Shown: positions 22,341 to 34,499 of the stretch, one piece after another
Layout of the letters: every line of letters starts with the position of its first letter
How positions within the stretch are numbered: position 1 is the first letter of the stretch
Assembly: GCA_946406115.1 (NCBI GenBank)
Contig: OX291543.1
Coordinates: 36,048,815-36,112,814 of the forward strand
Reading direction: 5' to 3'
Length of the DNA stretch: 64,000 bases
Source: Apoda limacodes
Taxonomy: Eukaryota; Arthropoda; Insecta; Lepidoptera; Limacodidae
The notes under the pieces: model-generated
What the model saw: the letters and a program-made list of their open reading frames with translations, nothing else
Told to the model about the DNA's origin: nothing
Databases searched by the model: none
Position numbers and translations under genes: made by a program

Positions 22341-25002
22341 TTCAATCTAAGGATTGTATACTGGAATCCAGGGGGGGTAAGAGGTAACACCGATGACCTC
22401 AGGTTGCTAGTCCAGCAGCATGATATTCATATTGTGCTGTTGGGCGAAACCAAGTTACGACCTGAGCAACAATTACGTCTACCTAATTATTTCGTCTACA
22501 GGCGGGACGAAATAAATGCCACAAATAATATCGCTTACAGGGGCACAGCAGTGCTGATCCGTAGAGACCTTGTCCACGAAAGTTTACCCCTGACAAGCTT
22601 TGTTTCAACCCGAGCGATAGGCATTAAACAAAAAGTCGGTAACACCGAACTTAAGGTTTACGCCGCCTACAAACCACCTAAGGTGCCTTTCATTTCCGGC
22701 GATATAAAAAATATTATGTCCGACGACACGCCCACACTTATACTCGGCGACTTCAACGCCAAACACCGACAATGGGGTTCAAGAATTTCATCCAATTACG
22801 TTGTAATTGGTCCCGGCTTCCCCACGCATTATCCCTCTCAGGACTCATTTCAACCAGACGTACTGGACATAGCACTAGCCCGTAATATAAATTGGCCCAT
22901 CTCTTTAGAAACCCTCCATGACATCGATTCGCAACACCTTCCAATTTTACTGGTCCTCGGAGTTTCTATTAGGGATAAACCTCTACCACCAATGAAAAAC
23001 TTCACGGACTGGACAAAATATCAAGAACTACTGAGCTCATTTAAACTCCCGCCCGGTGGCCTGTCTACCCCACAGGAAGTGGAAACAGCCACACAGTCAC
23101 TTACTTCTGATATCTCCTCCGTACTTGCTCAGTGCACCACATCTGCTAAGACAGCCTCGGGGAAAAGTTTACTACCGGCACATCTCCGTAGTAAACTAAG
23201 CCAAAAACGAGAGCTTCGCAAACTGTGGTGCCTAACTCGTTGCCCGACAATTCAAAAAGAGCTGAATAAGTTAGGTAGTGATCTATCTCACCAAATTTCA
23301 ACTTATCGGAAATGGTCTTGAGATAACACAATCTCAAAGGCCAGCGATAACGATACCGCTCTTTATCGTTTAGTTTGCTGTATGACCAACACTCCTCCAC
23401 CCATACACCCCCTTGTAGACACGCTAGGTAACCGTTTGTACTCAGCTGAGGAACGCGCGGGCTTACTGGCGGACCACTTCGAGGACCAATTTAAACCGAA
23501 CCCCATTGTCGACCACGCCCATACAACATTGGTCGAGGAGCGCATACAACAGCTCTTTTCCAACCCCACCGCCCCACTTAGAGGTGACGATTTTATCTCC
23601 CATAAGGAGGTTAAAAATTTATATCTTTTTTAAATAAAAAGAAATCCTCCGGCCCTGACGGAATTCCGAACACGGCCCTATTAATGTTGCCTAGAAAAGG
23701 TCTTGTGGCCTTAACCCGTATTTTTAACGGGATCCTGCGCACAGGTTTCTTTCCCACGGCCTGGAGGACAGGCAAAATTATTGTCATACCGAAACCTGGC
23801 AAGAGCCGCCAGAAACCAGAGCATTATCGCCCGATCACTTTGCTTTCTAACATAGCCAAACTGTTCGAACGTCTTTTATTGAAAAGGGTATCACCTTTTA
23901 TCAATCTAAGGCCAGAACAGTTTGTTTTAAAAGTAATCATAGCACCACTCTTCAGCTTACTCGCGTCTTACACCACATGGCCTTTGAGATGAACAAGGGC
24001 AGGTACACGGTCCGGGTCTTCCTCGATATCGAGAAGGCCTTTGATCGTGTATGGCACGCCGGCTTATTGTTTAAGCTCTCTGAGACCAATTTACCCCCCA
24101 AGTTCGGGCGTATAATAGCCTCCTTTCTAGAGGGGCGGAGTTTCTATGTTTCGGTTGACAATAAAAACTCCCCTACTAAGACCATTTCAGCGGGGGTCCC
24201 ACAAGGTAGTTGCCTTTCCCCTCTGTTGTATGCACTTTTCACCAATGACATTCCTACGCTTAGCGATAGCGGTCTATCGCCAGGCACACAGGACGTCACC
24301 CTAGCATTGTATGCTGACGACAGCACGTACATGAGCTCATCCCGTAAGTCCCATTTAGCTGCCGCTAAAATGCAGCGATTATTGGATATCCTCCCGTGCT
24401 GGCTTGACAAGAGGAGGATAGCAGTAAACGCCTCAAAAACGGCAGCCATCTTAACCGGCCAACAGAGACTATTACCTAAGGAGCTTGTATTCCGCGGACA
24501 GGTAATTGAGTGGCAGAGCAGTGTGAAATACCTTGGCTGCATTATCGACCGCAGGTTGCGCATAACCAAAATGGTCGAGCATGCGGCAGCCAGAGCAGTC
24601 GGCGCCAGGGCGGCCTTAAGGCCATTATTTTCATCTGACCTGCCGCTTAAAACCAAAGTCCGGCTATACAAGCTCTATGTTAGGTCCCGTTTGACGTACG
24701 CCGCGCCGGCTTGGTACGCATTGCTATCCGCCACTAAAAAGAAAAAGATCCAAGTTGTGCAAAACAAATCGCTGAGGATAATAACGGGCGCTCCGCGTTA
24801 CGTCCGCAACGACACAATTGCTAGGGACACAAAGGCAGAGCCGATAGGTGAGTTTATCGCCAGACTGGCCGCCCGGCTGTTTGACATGGCGGACGACAGT
24901 GCGCATCCACATGATCCACACCTAAGGGGCATTGCGCCGTTACATGCCCGTCCACCGGAAGGCCGACCTCTCCCTAGGGAGTTAATTCCCCCGAAAAACT
25001 AA
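22341..25002 (+). pseudogene. ORF2 (endonuclease plus RT) of LINE C, lightly damaged
   Basis: The endonuclease begins LRIVYWNPGGVRGNTDDLR (22347); it shows LLGETKLR with the catalytic Glu, ILGDFNAKHRQWGS (about 22740-22781) and DIDSQHLPILL, where the usual Ser-Asp-His reads Ser-Gln-His. A TGA at 23319-23321 and shifts near 23625 and 23920 interrupt the frame. The RT shows SSGPDGIPN, HYRPITLLSNIAKLFERLL, FLDIEKAFDRVWHAG, SAGVPQGSCLSPLLY and LYADDST (YADD at 24310-24321), then an intact thumb and tail ending at 25002. One stop and two or three shifts in 2.66 kb make it the least damaged ORF2 here, and the RT core from 23977 to 25002 is fully open. Confidence 0.88.
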
Positions 25003-25300
25003 GCCTTTTGCTTAGTTATTCACTTTTAAAATTGCTACAAAATTGTTTTTAGGTTTTCCAAATTTTTTCGAACTTTTTCGAAATTTCTCATATATCTTTT
25101 CATTTTTGTTTTATTTTATTCTGTTTTGGTTTTTGTTAATTCCTTTCTTCGCCGCTTTTTAAGTGGCCATTATGTTAGCAGGGGGCCTGAAAAGTAGGCC
25201 CTCTCTATAAAATCACCGTGGGTGCATTCACCCACGAGACTCGCCCGGGTAAAACATCAATCTTTACCCCGACAGGGGTAAAGAAGATGTCCACGTATTT
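25003..25300 (+). other. 3' UTR of LINE C with small hairpins
   Basis: After the stop, an AT-rich part is followed by three short palindromes: GGGGGCCTGAAAAGTAGGCCCTC (25181-25203, shown by its arms), GTGGGTGCATTCACCCAC (25218-25235) and ACCCCGACAGGGGT (25266-25279). They may serve as 3' recognition structures for the RT; that is inference. Confidence 0.6.
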
Positions 25301-28300
25301 TCATACAAATTCACCCTGTTTGATTTTTAACTAAATTTTAACCAAATATTACTTATATTTCCTATGTTATGCAATTATTACGACTTTACTTTCAATTACA
25401 ATTACACTACCCATTTTCAAATTAACTCTGCTTGAGTACATTATGCATATAAAAACATTACAGATTATTTACCTTACAAGTTAGTAAATTTACACTGTTT
25501 CTATAATTCTACATAATAAATCCTAACTGCTATTACCTGAAGTTGCTAATTTTTACAAGAAATATACGATCCTAATACGCTAAATACATGCGCTTCCTAA
25601 CATTAAGTTATTTCTATGTAATTCCTTATGTATTTAACCTTTTTACTTGAAATGTTCATTGTTTTTTTTTTAGCAGTTGAGTTGAGCAAACCTTACATAC
25701 TCTGTCTTACTTGCAACGACACACTTTAAACTTAAACTGTTGTGACTTTATTTTTCGTCACTTACAACGTTACTATTTATAGTGTATTTATTTATCATAT
25801 AACTTACAAAAATCTTACAAAATTACTAACAAATTTTATTTTTACATACTATTTTTAGTGTTACCCTTTGTTTTATACTTTTAATTATATATATTTTTTA
25901 ATTATACTTTATTTAATAAAAAATCCTTATTTTAAATTGTTTACATTTTTAGTCCTATGTGTTAAATCTATTTATATATTTCGTATGGTCCGTCGTTAAC
26001 ACATACCCGTGCTTGTAGTAGTGCTCTCGCTTGCGCCGGTTGTCTGTAGGTTTAGTCATGTGCCCTAACTGCATGTGCATTTAGACGATAGCTACCTTAT
26101 TCTACGGAGTCAGGGGCAAAAGCCAGTAAAAAATATCTCAGGAATGTTAGATACCTAAACATTCAACAACCTTTCGGTCTCCTTCGTACGACTCTTTTGT
26201 ACGTATTATTACAAATATTTATGATAATACAAATTCATTTTAAGATTTTAATCTCAACACCCTCTAAATACTAGCAACTAACACTAAAACATAGGATTTT
26301 CAAAAACGAATTTAATGACAAAACATCTGTCATTAATCATGATTTAACCTTTAGGTTTTTTACATCCCTGTGTTTGGTGCGAATCTTTTCTTTAGTAAAC
26401 TATTTTAAATTATAAACCATTCCAAAAAATTGTTATAAAATGTTATGCCCCTAAAATTTTTTTTTTTATTTACTTTGCGATTTTTATATACCTACACTTA
26501 AAACTAATTAAACCCACCTTTTGGCCCCCATATTTCGTACTTGTAAAAAGCTTCCATCATTACATATTTTTAATCTTAAACCTCAATACCAAATTTCCTG
26601 TAAATTACCTGACGCATACAAAGGAATTCGGTAGAAACTTTTAAACACCTTTCGACCCCCCTAATCCGTACCTGTTGTAAAAAAAAAAATCGAAAAAAAA
26701 GGACTGCTCCTAACTGTAGCGTTTTAGCTTTCGATTATAATTTTATTATGTACCTACCTACTTTTATATATTTATTAGGTACCTTCCTTGTAATTTTCTT
26801 AACTTGCATAGATACCTACATTTCGGATCGTTGCCGATTGGTTATAAAAATACTGTAAAATAATAGGTAGGTATTTATTTTCATGACGTATCTACATTAA
26901 CATTGTTATTTTATTATTATTTTAAATTTGAATAACTAGTTGAAAAAATCTTATTTACTACTTACTACTAACGTTACCTAGATAATTATTAATTGCCTGA
27001 AATCTCAAAGCTTATTACAGGGGGCAAATTTATGGAATTGCAACTCTCGTCTTAAGACCTTTTTACTAAATCTTGAAAGGTAAGATGTACTTCCATTTAC
27101 ATTTAAATTCCCCAGACAAAGGCAAGAATTTTAAAAGTTTAGGCATCGTATGTCACCCGGAATGGTGAAATGATTCTAAGGATACCACACCATCTAAATC
27201 GGTTAGATTCGAACATACATGAATCCTGAAATAATTACACTCCTTTTTTTGGGCAGTCGTGTAAAAATAGCAAATAGCCCAAAATAGGTCCTTAAAGAAA
27301 ACTGCATATAATGAAAACATTATTATAATCAATAGTATTTAAAAAAATACTCTTTGTGTATCTTGATAATACCTAATGCGGCCGCAACGCGCTCTCGCCA
27401 GTGATTCCACCGTTTGGTCCAAATCGTCTTTCCAGCACAAAAATTGACATGAATATTAAAGTCAAACAAAATATTCAAATTTAATCTATTTAAATTCAGT
27501 GCAATCTCTAATATACATTTTTTATTCTAGATCTAGTATATAAGAAAATAGAAGAAAAAGATGGCAAAATTTCCATCCACTTGGCTGTTTCTAAGTCTTA
27601 CTTATATGTTTATAAGTACTTTCTTTTTATAGCAAAAGTACACGATTTTCATTCCTGGCTATTAAGATGATTAATAAAGAAAATTAATACATAATATAGG
27701 ATTTTTTTTAAACTACATAACATAGGAACAAAAAACTTCATTCCATTCCATAAAAAGTCCAATCGAAGTTATCTATGAGTGCAACCCTATCGATGGTTTA
27801 GCCGCCCGCCAGTGCCTCCCGCGCACCTCAGTTTACCAAAATATTTTATCACCGACAGACGTACGCAACCGGATCAGAATTTATTTTCAATTTTAGCGGT
27901 GGAAATTTCGTTTGTCACAGGTGCGTACTCATTACATTCCATTGATTTAACAAGTAAACGCATGTTAAAAAAAATATATTGACAGAAAATTTTAATCCTT
28001 AGTTTGGTGGTATGTCACAGTATAATTATAAAAGTCGATACTTTATTTGATTCTTTATATTTTCAAAAAGTCTGCTAAAATTTCATTCACTTCCATTTCA
28101 TTACATTCCTTTTCCACACATTTTAAGACGGAAGGGAATGAAAGATTTTGGAAGGGAATGAAATGTATGTAAATAGTTAAAATGGGTACGTGTTTGCTGG
28201 AGGAACTAAGTTTTCTTTAAAAATTTCACAACCCCTTATCTCGGCAACCCCTTAAAGGTACCCTCCTCCTTACACTTACATACCTACATACATTTGTGTG

Positions 28301-28340
28301 CACAAATGTAAGGCATGGAGAATTTCGCTCGTTCAACTAA
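25301..28340. other. AT-rich DNA, no gene seen
   Basis: Three kilobases of strongly AT-rich sequence with only short frames. Slightly GC-richer islands lie at 25985-26110 and 27375-27420 without protein meaning. Short opposed arms resembling CATTCCATTTC and GGAAGGGAATGAAA occur at 28082-28165, and a 20-bp palindrome (ACATTTGTG-TG-CACAAATGT) near 28290. Confidence 0.5.
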
Positions 28341-28344
28341 TATT

Positions 28345-28780
28345 ATAAATGTAAAAGTTTGTTAATCAATCACGCTTCAACCACTGGACAGATCAGGATG
28401 AAACTTGGCACACATATAGTTTAGGTCCTAGAATAGGAATATATTTTTTATCGCGATAGAGTTTCCACGGGTATTTTTTTGAGAGATTTACTTTTTCACG
28501 TCACAACGGAGAATCTAACTGAGCTGCAATTTGGTACAGGGTTAGTTTAAGAGACAGATATTTTTATCCCGATCGAGAGGTCCTACGGGAATATTTAAAA
28601 GTGGGTCCGTCGGTTACTCTTTCACGTCGAATAGAAACATCTAATTTAAATGATTTGAGAGACGGAGGACAGGATTCTTTTTTATCCCGATTAAGAGTTC
28701 CCAAGTGTTTTTTGTGAGAGATTTACTGTTTCACGTCGTAATAAAAACATTGTTTTACTCTTTCTATTCAGCTTTAATAA
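28345..28780 (+). repeat. Dispersed repeat, Helitron-like wording, internally repeated
   Basis: Starts ATATTATAAATGTAAAAGTT, then ATCACGCTTCAACCACTGG and GGATGAAACTTGGCACACAT. The blocks TTTTTATCCCGAT and TTTCACGTC recur at about 100-bp steps (28490, 28560, 28620, 28680, 28730). A copy on the other strand lies at 59390-59610. I recall this wording as a very common non-autonomous lepidopteran repeat, possibly Helitron-derived, but cannot settle its class. Confidence 0.6.
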
Positions 28781-28893
28781 TATCATTTTCTCATTTTCTT
28801 CTGTATAAACTACAACGTGGCATGAGAGTATATATAAAAATGTCAAAAAGCTAACTAAAACTAACAGTAATTATTTTTTGTCTAGATACAACT

Positions 28894-30557
28894 ATGGTTA
28901 AACCAAAGAAAAAGGTAACCTCACAGGAAAAAATAGCCAAAGATAGACTTTGGAAGAAAGAAAAATACGCAGAAATCAAAAAAGATCCTTAAAAATATAG
29001 AATTGAAAAATAGAAAGAAAGAAAAAAATATATCTTGAGAAAAGAAAAGAAAAAATACTAAGCATAACAGAAATGACCGACAGACAAAAAAAGGAACAAA
29101 GGCGAAGGTGGCGAAAAAATTCAAGAAAATATTTGAATAAATTAAAAGAGCAGAAGAAAGTGCAACAAATTTTACTTGAAAATTCACCTCCAGAAAGCGA
29201 AACTGAAGAAATCTCAAACATAACAGAGTCTTCTAGACGCGATCCATTGATGGATTAAGAAGAATCACTAGAAACTACACCCAGGAGAGTTAAAAGCCAA
29301 AGACTGTCCCAGAATAAATCAAGTGCTATTAGAAAGTTGCAATAAAGATCAATGAAAGTGATATCAAATTTAAAGAATGAAATAAATAAACTCAATAAAG
29401 AGAAGGATATGCTAAGGAAACAAATCTATAAAGAGCGAGAGCTGCAGAAACTAAGAAAGTCTATTGAACATACCATAGAAAAAAAAGTAGATAAAGTAAT
29501 AAATGATATAAAAGGTGATAAAATAGAGAATGTAAAAAAATGAACTATTGTTTAACGAAACTATCAGACGAGGGGTATCTGAAAAATATAAAAGTCTTCC
29601 CAAAAAAGAGAAGAGATCTTTTGTTAAAGGTATAGTAGACGATAGAAGGCTTAAAAAGTATGGTGTACTGTCAAAGGCAAATTTTGCATTAAAAAAGATA
29701 TTAACACACAAAAACGTCCGTGAAAAGAAAACGGTTGAAATAAAAAGAAATGTGCAAAATTATCTCGAAGAAGACGTCAATAGTCAGGTAGCTCCTGAAA
29801 AAAATAAATATATAAAACGCGGTGGTATCAAAAAACAGAAAAGGTGTCTGACAGATAATATAAAAAATAACATATGAAATATTCTGAGCAATGGGGTCGC
29901 ATTTTCTATTCGGTATTTTGTAAATATAGACCATTTTGGATAGTTCACCCTTCAGGAAAAAGAGATACTTGCCAGAGTAAGTTACATGCTAACGTCGAAC
30001 TTCTTAAAAAGTGCTTAAAAAAAGCAAATATAATAAAAGAAAGCTCGTCGACTGAAGTTTTACAAAATATTTGTTGTAATATATATGACAGAAAATGTTT
30101 GGAAAGAAATTGCAAGACCTGTAAAAACAAAGTTACTATATACCAGGAATTTGATGACTCTCAAAATATCATTTATTATGAATGGATTCTTGAAAAACAA
30201 GGGTACCAAGGGAAGGATGGAAAAGAAAAATTTAAAAGAGTGACTTTAAAAAATAAAAAAGATGATACACCACGAAATATCATAAATAAATATGAAAATT
30301 TATTAACTGCCTTCTTCAAGCATAATTTAAACATAAATATGCAATACTCAGCTATCAAAAAACTAAAAGAAAGTTAAAATGTTGATGAAGTGCTATGTTA
30401 TGTAGATTTTAGTGAAAACTATTTATTAAAATATAACGAAAAAATACAAAGTTTTCACTTCGGTGGAAGTCGTCAACAAATTACTCTGCACACTGGAGTA
30501 TTTTATTATATAGACAATCAAACTAAAAAAAAAACTGCAAATCATTTAGCACGATGA
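28894..30557 (+). pseudogene. Decayed gene of an uncharacterised multicopy family
   Basis: Chain of forward frames with one body plan. It opens with a basic N-terminus from ATG 28894 (MVKPKKKVTSQEKIAKDRLW) with repeated K/R-rich short blocks, then a Leu/Lys/Glu coiled coil (29352-29540) and a middle with PKKEKRSFVKGIVDDRR. A cysteine cluster follows near 30073-30130 (CCNIYDRKCLERNCKTCK), then NINMQYSAIKKLKE, and after one TAA (30375-30377) a YVDFSENYLLKY block and FHFGGSRQQITLHTG. I recognise this plan from uncharacterised proteins present in many copies in insect and cnidarian genomes, which suggests a transposase; the Asp of DFSENY could be catalytic. A TTATTTTTTGTCTAG tract just before the ATG resembles a splice acceptor. 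Several stops and shifts indicate a pseudogene. Confidence 0.62.
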
Positions 30558-30589
30558 CTAAAAATATAAAACACGATGCTACAGCTATA

Positions 30590-31110
30590 TAGGCACATCT
30601 GGAACCAGTTTTAAACATGTTTCATGCATAGAATCCACGTATTTTGTGCGGAATTCCCTATCACGACGCTTTCGGCGCTCCATGGATAATAACTTTTTTC
30701 GACTATTTTCCAAGAGTCTCCTAGGCGAGGTCGAGGGGATAGGAAGGGCAGTAAACCGACCAGAATTTAGACGTCTCGTATTGGCGAGAAATTGGTCGGT
30801 GCACAATGCTATCAAAAAGTGTGATGAAATTAGTCCACTCTTCCAACGATCCGCTAAAATGAGGAATATCCAAGGTTGGCAACCATTTGTTGCATTTTTG
30901 GTCCGAAACCTCCTTCCTACTTTCCGGCTGTGGGCTAGTCTCTAACGTCAAAACAGCCTCGATAACCTCGTCCACTACTGACATACAAAAATCATAATCA
31001 GAATTTGCCGCCTTTAGGATAGTTTCGTCACCCGTTAACGATAAGAGACCCTGGTACAGTTCACTGACTCTTGTCGAAAACTGTGCCGCTCTTTGCTTCA
31101 ATGCATTCAT
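30590..31110 (-). pseudogene. BEL/Pao LTR retrotransposon remnant: gag joined to pol
   Basis: Reverse strand. The first frame (31110-30721) has a helical N-terminus and LPTLDIPHFSGSLEEWTNFI, the DUF1759 signature of BEL/Pao gag proteins. It then passes into a pol segment: SGRFTALPIP and LLENSRKKLLSMERRKRRD, the Pao region between protease and RT. The normal ~1 kb between these parts is missing, so a large internal deletion joined gag to pol. RT, RNase H and integrase are absent, and no LTR was identified. Confidence 0.72.
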
Positions 31111-32391
31111 TCATTCCTAGCTTCCCGTTTAACCAATCCTACAGCACATGAAAACCATTTCACTAAATTCTTTAAGATAGCCCTGAGCTCCTTGACCAAT
31201 GGCTTAATTTTTTATAACTAAATTGACACACAAAAAGCAATCCAAAACTAAAACAAAGACACAAACAAACGACTCTGTTATATAAACAGTTTGTTACAGC
31301 AACCAATTTAATAGCGCAAAAGTATAAACCCCAAAAAACCCCAACTACAATGTACAAAACCCTGACCACACAATTAAACAAATTGATTAAGATAAGACCG
31401 CAAAAAAATATAAGCTTATTTATTCCAATCTATTTTAACCACAACAAAAAAAGTGGGTAAGTACCTAATTAGCTACACTGCGAATATTTCCGACGAGCAA
31501 TGCGATAAGATAAGTCCGGTAAACTATACGATGTGACCCAACGTCACGAATTTTAAATTGTAATTTACTGTAAATCCGACGTAATATGACCCAAATACGA
31601 AAACAAATAACTAACCATAACTAAACCGACGCTTCTGTCTACCAAACCGTTTATTAGAACTAGGCCGTACGTAGGCCCTAAGAAAAATTACGTCGTACTT
31701 ACCGTTTTTGGCGTCAGATGTTTTGATAACTTTTTTGTGTGAAAAGGGGTGTGAACACATTTCTGAATATGAGTGTTTGGTGTTAATTGTGTCACTGTCG
31801 TCTTTAATCAACTTAATAAAAATTAGACATTTTAATTAGACAATTAACAAACATTGAGACTGACTGGGGTGCCGGTCCACTCAGAGTAAGCGCGACGATT
31901 CCATTTAACCTGAAACGCCGGTCCGACCGATTAGTTAAATCTTTCCCGAACATATGTCTTTCCTTCAATCGTCTAACGCCTTATTTCAGTACTTTACTTT
32001 GTAAAAAAAATTAGCTGCAGACCTACGAGTATGAGACCCTTTAATACAATAAGAAGTTTTTTGTTCCACTCGAGGCCAACGCATCTTGTTTGGTGTCAAC
32101 TTTGTTGAACTGCTTCTTTCGACAACTTGCATAAGAATTTAGATTACTATCTACCCCTCGAACAAATAAGCGTGAACATCGAGTCACGCGCTGATTACTT
32201 CAGGGGAACAGATGTAATTTGATATTCATGAAAAATGGCAAACTTGTAGGTGACCCTAAAATATTGAGACATTGATAGTTCCATCACGTAAGCAAGGTGC
32301 GAGGTGCGAGGGTCGCGACATTACGAGTGCCTAAGGATTAAAGTTCGATTGATGTACTATTCTTTTGGGCCTTTCATATTATATGCATCGC
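31111..32391. other. Non-coding, nothing assigned
   Basis: Upstream of the BEL/Pao gag on its strand, so it could hold a decayed leader or LTR, but I see no terminal repeat pair or primer-binding site I can defend. Confidence 0.4.
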
Positions 32392-32464
32392 TGTAAGACG
32401 GTACAAGAACATCGACCACTCGGTGTAAGACGGTACGAGTACATCGACCACTCGGTGAAAGACC
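32392..32464. repeat. 32-bp tandem repeat, 2.3 copies
   Basis: Units at 32392-32423 and 32424-32455 and a start at 32456. The unit begins TGTAAGACGGTAC and ends ACATCGACCACTCGG. Confidence 0.9.
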
Positions 32465-32639
32465 ATTCCGGGAGACAATATAGTGGGTAGTAGTAATTCT
32501 GCGAGGTAATATCCAATAAAAAGTAAAAGTAAGGCACACAAACTTATAAAAATTTTTAACTATCGTACTTTGCACTCATTATTTTTATATTTTTCGGGTC
32601 TTACACGCGAAAAAACTTTTACCTTTTTGGTTCTCGCTG

Positions 32640-32662
32640 TTTCGGCCAGGTTGTACTGGCCG
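32640..32662. other. Short hairpin
   Basis: CGGCCA and TGGCCG flank an 8-nt loop at about 32643-32662. Role unknown. Confidence 0.4.
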
Positions 32663-32711
32663 TTGTCACGTGCAGACTGTTTTCAGCGAGGTGTGAGTCG
32701 ATGGGAGCGAG

Positions 32712-32880
32712 AAGTATTAAAACTAACCACATATCCCAAATCGTAAACAAAAAGTATTTAAACTAACCACATATCCCAAATTGTTGTAAACAAAAAGTAT
32801 TAAAACTAACCACATATCCCAAATTGTTGTAAAAAAAAGTATTAAAAATCACCACATATCACAAATTGTTGTTAACAAAA
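32712..32880. repeat. About 40-43-bp tandem repeat, 4 copies
   Basis: Each unit contains AGTATTAAAACTAACCACAT and CCCAAATTGTTGTAAACA; the first lacks TGT and the fourth is most diverged. Confidence 0.92.
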
Positions 32881-33400
32881 CGTCACAGTACAGTACACAG
32901 TAGGTATCTAAAAAGTTCATGTCACAGCACACGACACTAAAGGCATCAAACGTATAAAATTATCCTGTGACGAATGACTTGGTTTTAAAGTATTAATCAC
33001 GGGGTACCATGCCGAATAATAATTTGAAACCTTCTTCCCAATTAAAATTTTTGTTTTTTTTTTATATTTGCAATAGCTTCATGCAAAAATCTACTGTAAT
33101 AATGGCGGTCAGTGTAGAGGATTTGTGGGGCATGAAGCTCTATATCCAGTAACCTGGCCAAAACGTCGAGAACCCAAAAGGTAAAAGTTTGTTCGTGTGT
33201 TATACCTGAAAAATATAAAAATTTAACATGACGTGATACTCTGAAAAAACAATAAAAAAAGGGTTTGCACTCAGGGAGTGCCGGCAAAAGTGAAAACAAA
33301 CAACCTGGATATAACATTTTAACATGTGTAATCCGCACTTTCATCTTTTCATCAACCCAATTTCTTCCTACTTTTTATTCGTCCTATACAGTTTAACAAT
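32881..33400. other. Non-coding, nothing assigned
   Basis: No recognisable gene. A reverse-strand frame at 33042-33344 has no known motif. Confidence 0.4.
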
Positions 33401-33622
33401 TTTTTACCCATCCAAAAAAAAGTGCACAACGTCACTAAAGACGTTTTCACTTCAAAATTATAATAGGCGTGGCATTATGGATTCCGTCTTTCGAATTTTA
33501 TGGCGTGGCATTATATTTTCCGTCTTACGTCTTACGAATTTTCGATCAGCCTGCGCGAGTTTATCATTTTTACCCATACCAAAAAAGTGCACAACGACGC
33601 TAAAGAAGTTTTCACTTGAAAA
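33401..33622. repeat. Direct duplication, ~56 bp units 166 bp apart
   Basis: 33401-33457 and 33567-33622 share TTTTTACCCAT, AAAAAAGTGCACAACG, and TAAAG-GTTTTCACTT. Between them GGCGTGGCATTAT is also duplicated (33468 and 33501). The overlapping 132-codon forward frame (33324-33722) follows these repeats and is probably not a gene. Confidence 0.85.
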
Positions 33623-33985
33623 ACACATAGATAAGTATTTCTTTTTCAATTGCAGAGACCAGCTGAAAAGATCGGCTGTGAGAACTGTATTTACTGTAAC
33701 TGTAAACTGTGCATTTGCATAAAGTTAGTGGAACTTTTGTGAAGATTCCTCGTTCGACCCGAACCCTTACGAAAAACGAGCTGATTCATGTGTTTGAATA
33801 AACTATTAAATTCATTAAAATTAGCATTTAATATTCACACATACAAAATAAGGAACGTTAGTTAAGTTCCGATAAATATATTTTTGAGATATCACCAAAT
33901 TTTCACCAAATTAATGCGCATTTCAGATGAAATAAAGACAAAATATTTTAGGTCCAAATGGATTTTCAATTTCCAAAGACACCAC
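33623..33985. other. Non-coding, nothing assigned
   Basis: AT-rich; no domain seen on either strand. Confidence 0.4.
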
Positions 33986-34460
33986 GATTATTTGTGTACT
34001 AGTCCCTCTCTGACCTGCCGATTATTTGTGTACTAGTCCCTCTGTGACCTGCCGATATTTGTGTACTAGACCCTCTCTGACCTGCCGACTATTTGCGTAC
34101 TAGTCCCTCTCTGACCTGCCGAATATTTGTGTAATAGTCATTTTCTGACCTGCCGACTATTTGTGTACTAGTCCCTCTCTAACCTACCGACTGTTTGTGT
34201 ACAAGTCCCTCTCTGACCTGCCGATTACTTGTGTTCTAGACACTCTCTAACCTGCCGACTATTTGCGTACTAGTCCCTCTCTGACCTGCCGACTGTTTGT
34301 GTACTAGTCCCTCTCTGACCTGTCGATTACTTGTGTTCTAGACACTCTCTAACCTGCCGACTATTTGCGTACTAGTCCCTCTCTGACCTGCCGACTATTT
34401 GTGTACTAGTCCCTCTCTAACCTGCCGACTATTTGTGTACTAGTCCCTCTCTGACCTGCC
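33986..34460. repeat. 34-bp minisatellite, 14 copies with a 3-unit higher-order pattern
   Basis: The unit is GACTATTTGTGTACTAGTCC followed by CTCTCTGACCTGCC. Fourteen units fill 475 bp exactly, one being 1 bp short. Variants in the order GATTACTTGTGTTCTAGACA, GACTATTTGCG, GACTGTTTG occur twice in succession from about 34222, showing amplification of a three-unit block. Confidence 0.96.
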
Positions 34461-34499
34461 GAGTAGCATTTCACTGGTTACAATATAACCTATCTTACT

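Larger units (their letters stand above)
21190..25300 (+). mobile_element. LINE C, Jockey-like, 5'-truncated
   Basis: Forward-strand LINE with the later part of ORF1 (21230-22219), a near-complete ORF2 (22341-25002) and a 3' UTR to about 25300. It lies head to head with LINE B. The first half of ORF1 is absent, so truncation occurred inside ORF1. The 3' end is not sharply defined: no long poly(A) is seen, and I place it where GC-rich hairpin-containing sequence gives way to AT-rich DNA. Confidence 0.8.

Noticed and set aside
24144..24671. Reverse-strand frame of 175 codons
   Set aside because: Complement of the LINE C reverse transcriptase.
33324..33722. 132-codon open frame
   Set aside because: It follows duplicated non-coding words and has no recognisable domain or periodic constraint; judged fortuitous.
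33986..34460. Regular repeats considered as a CRISPR array
   Set aside because: Units are contiguous without unique spacers and the genome is eukaryotic; it is a minisatellite.
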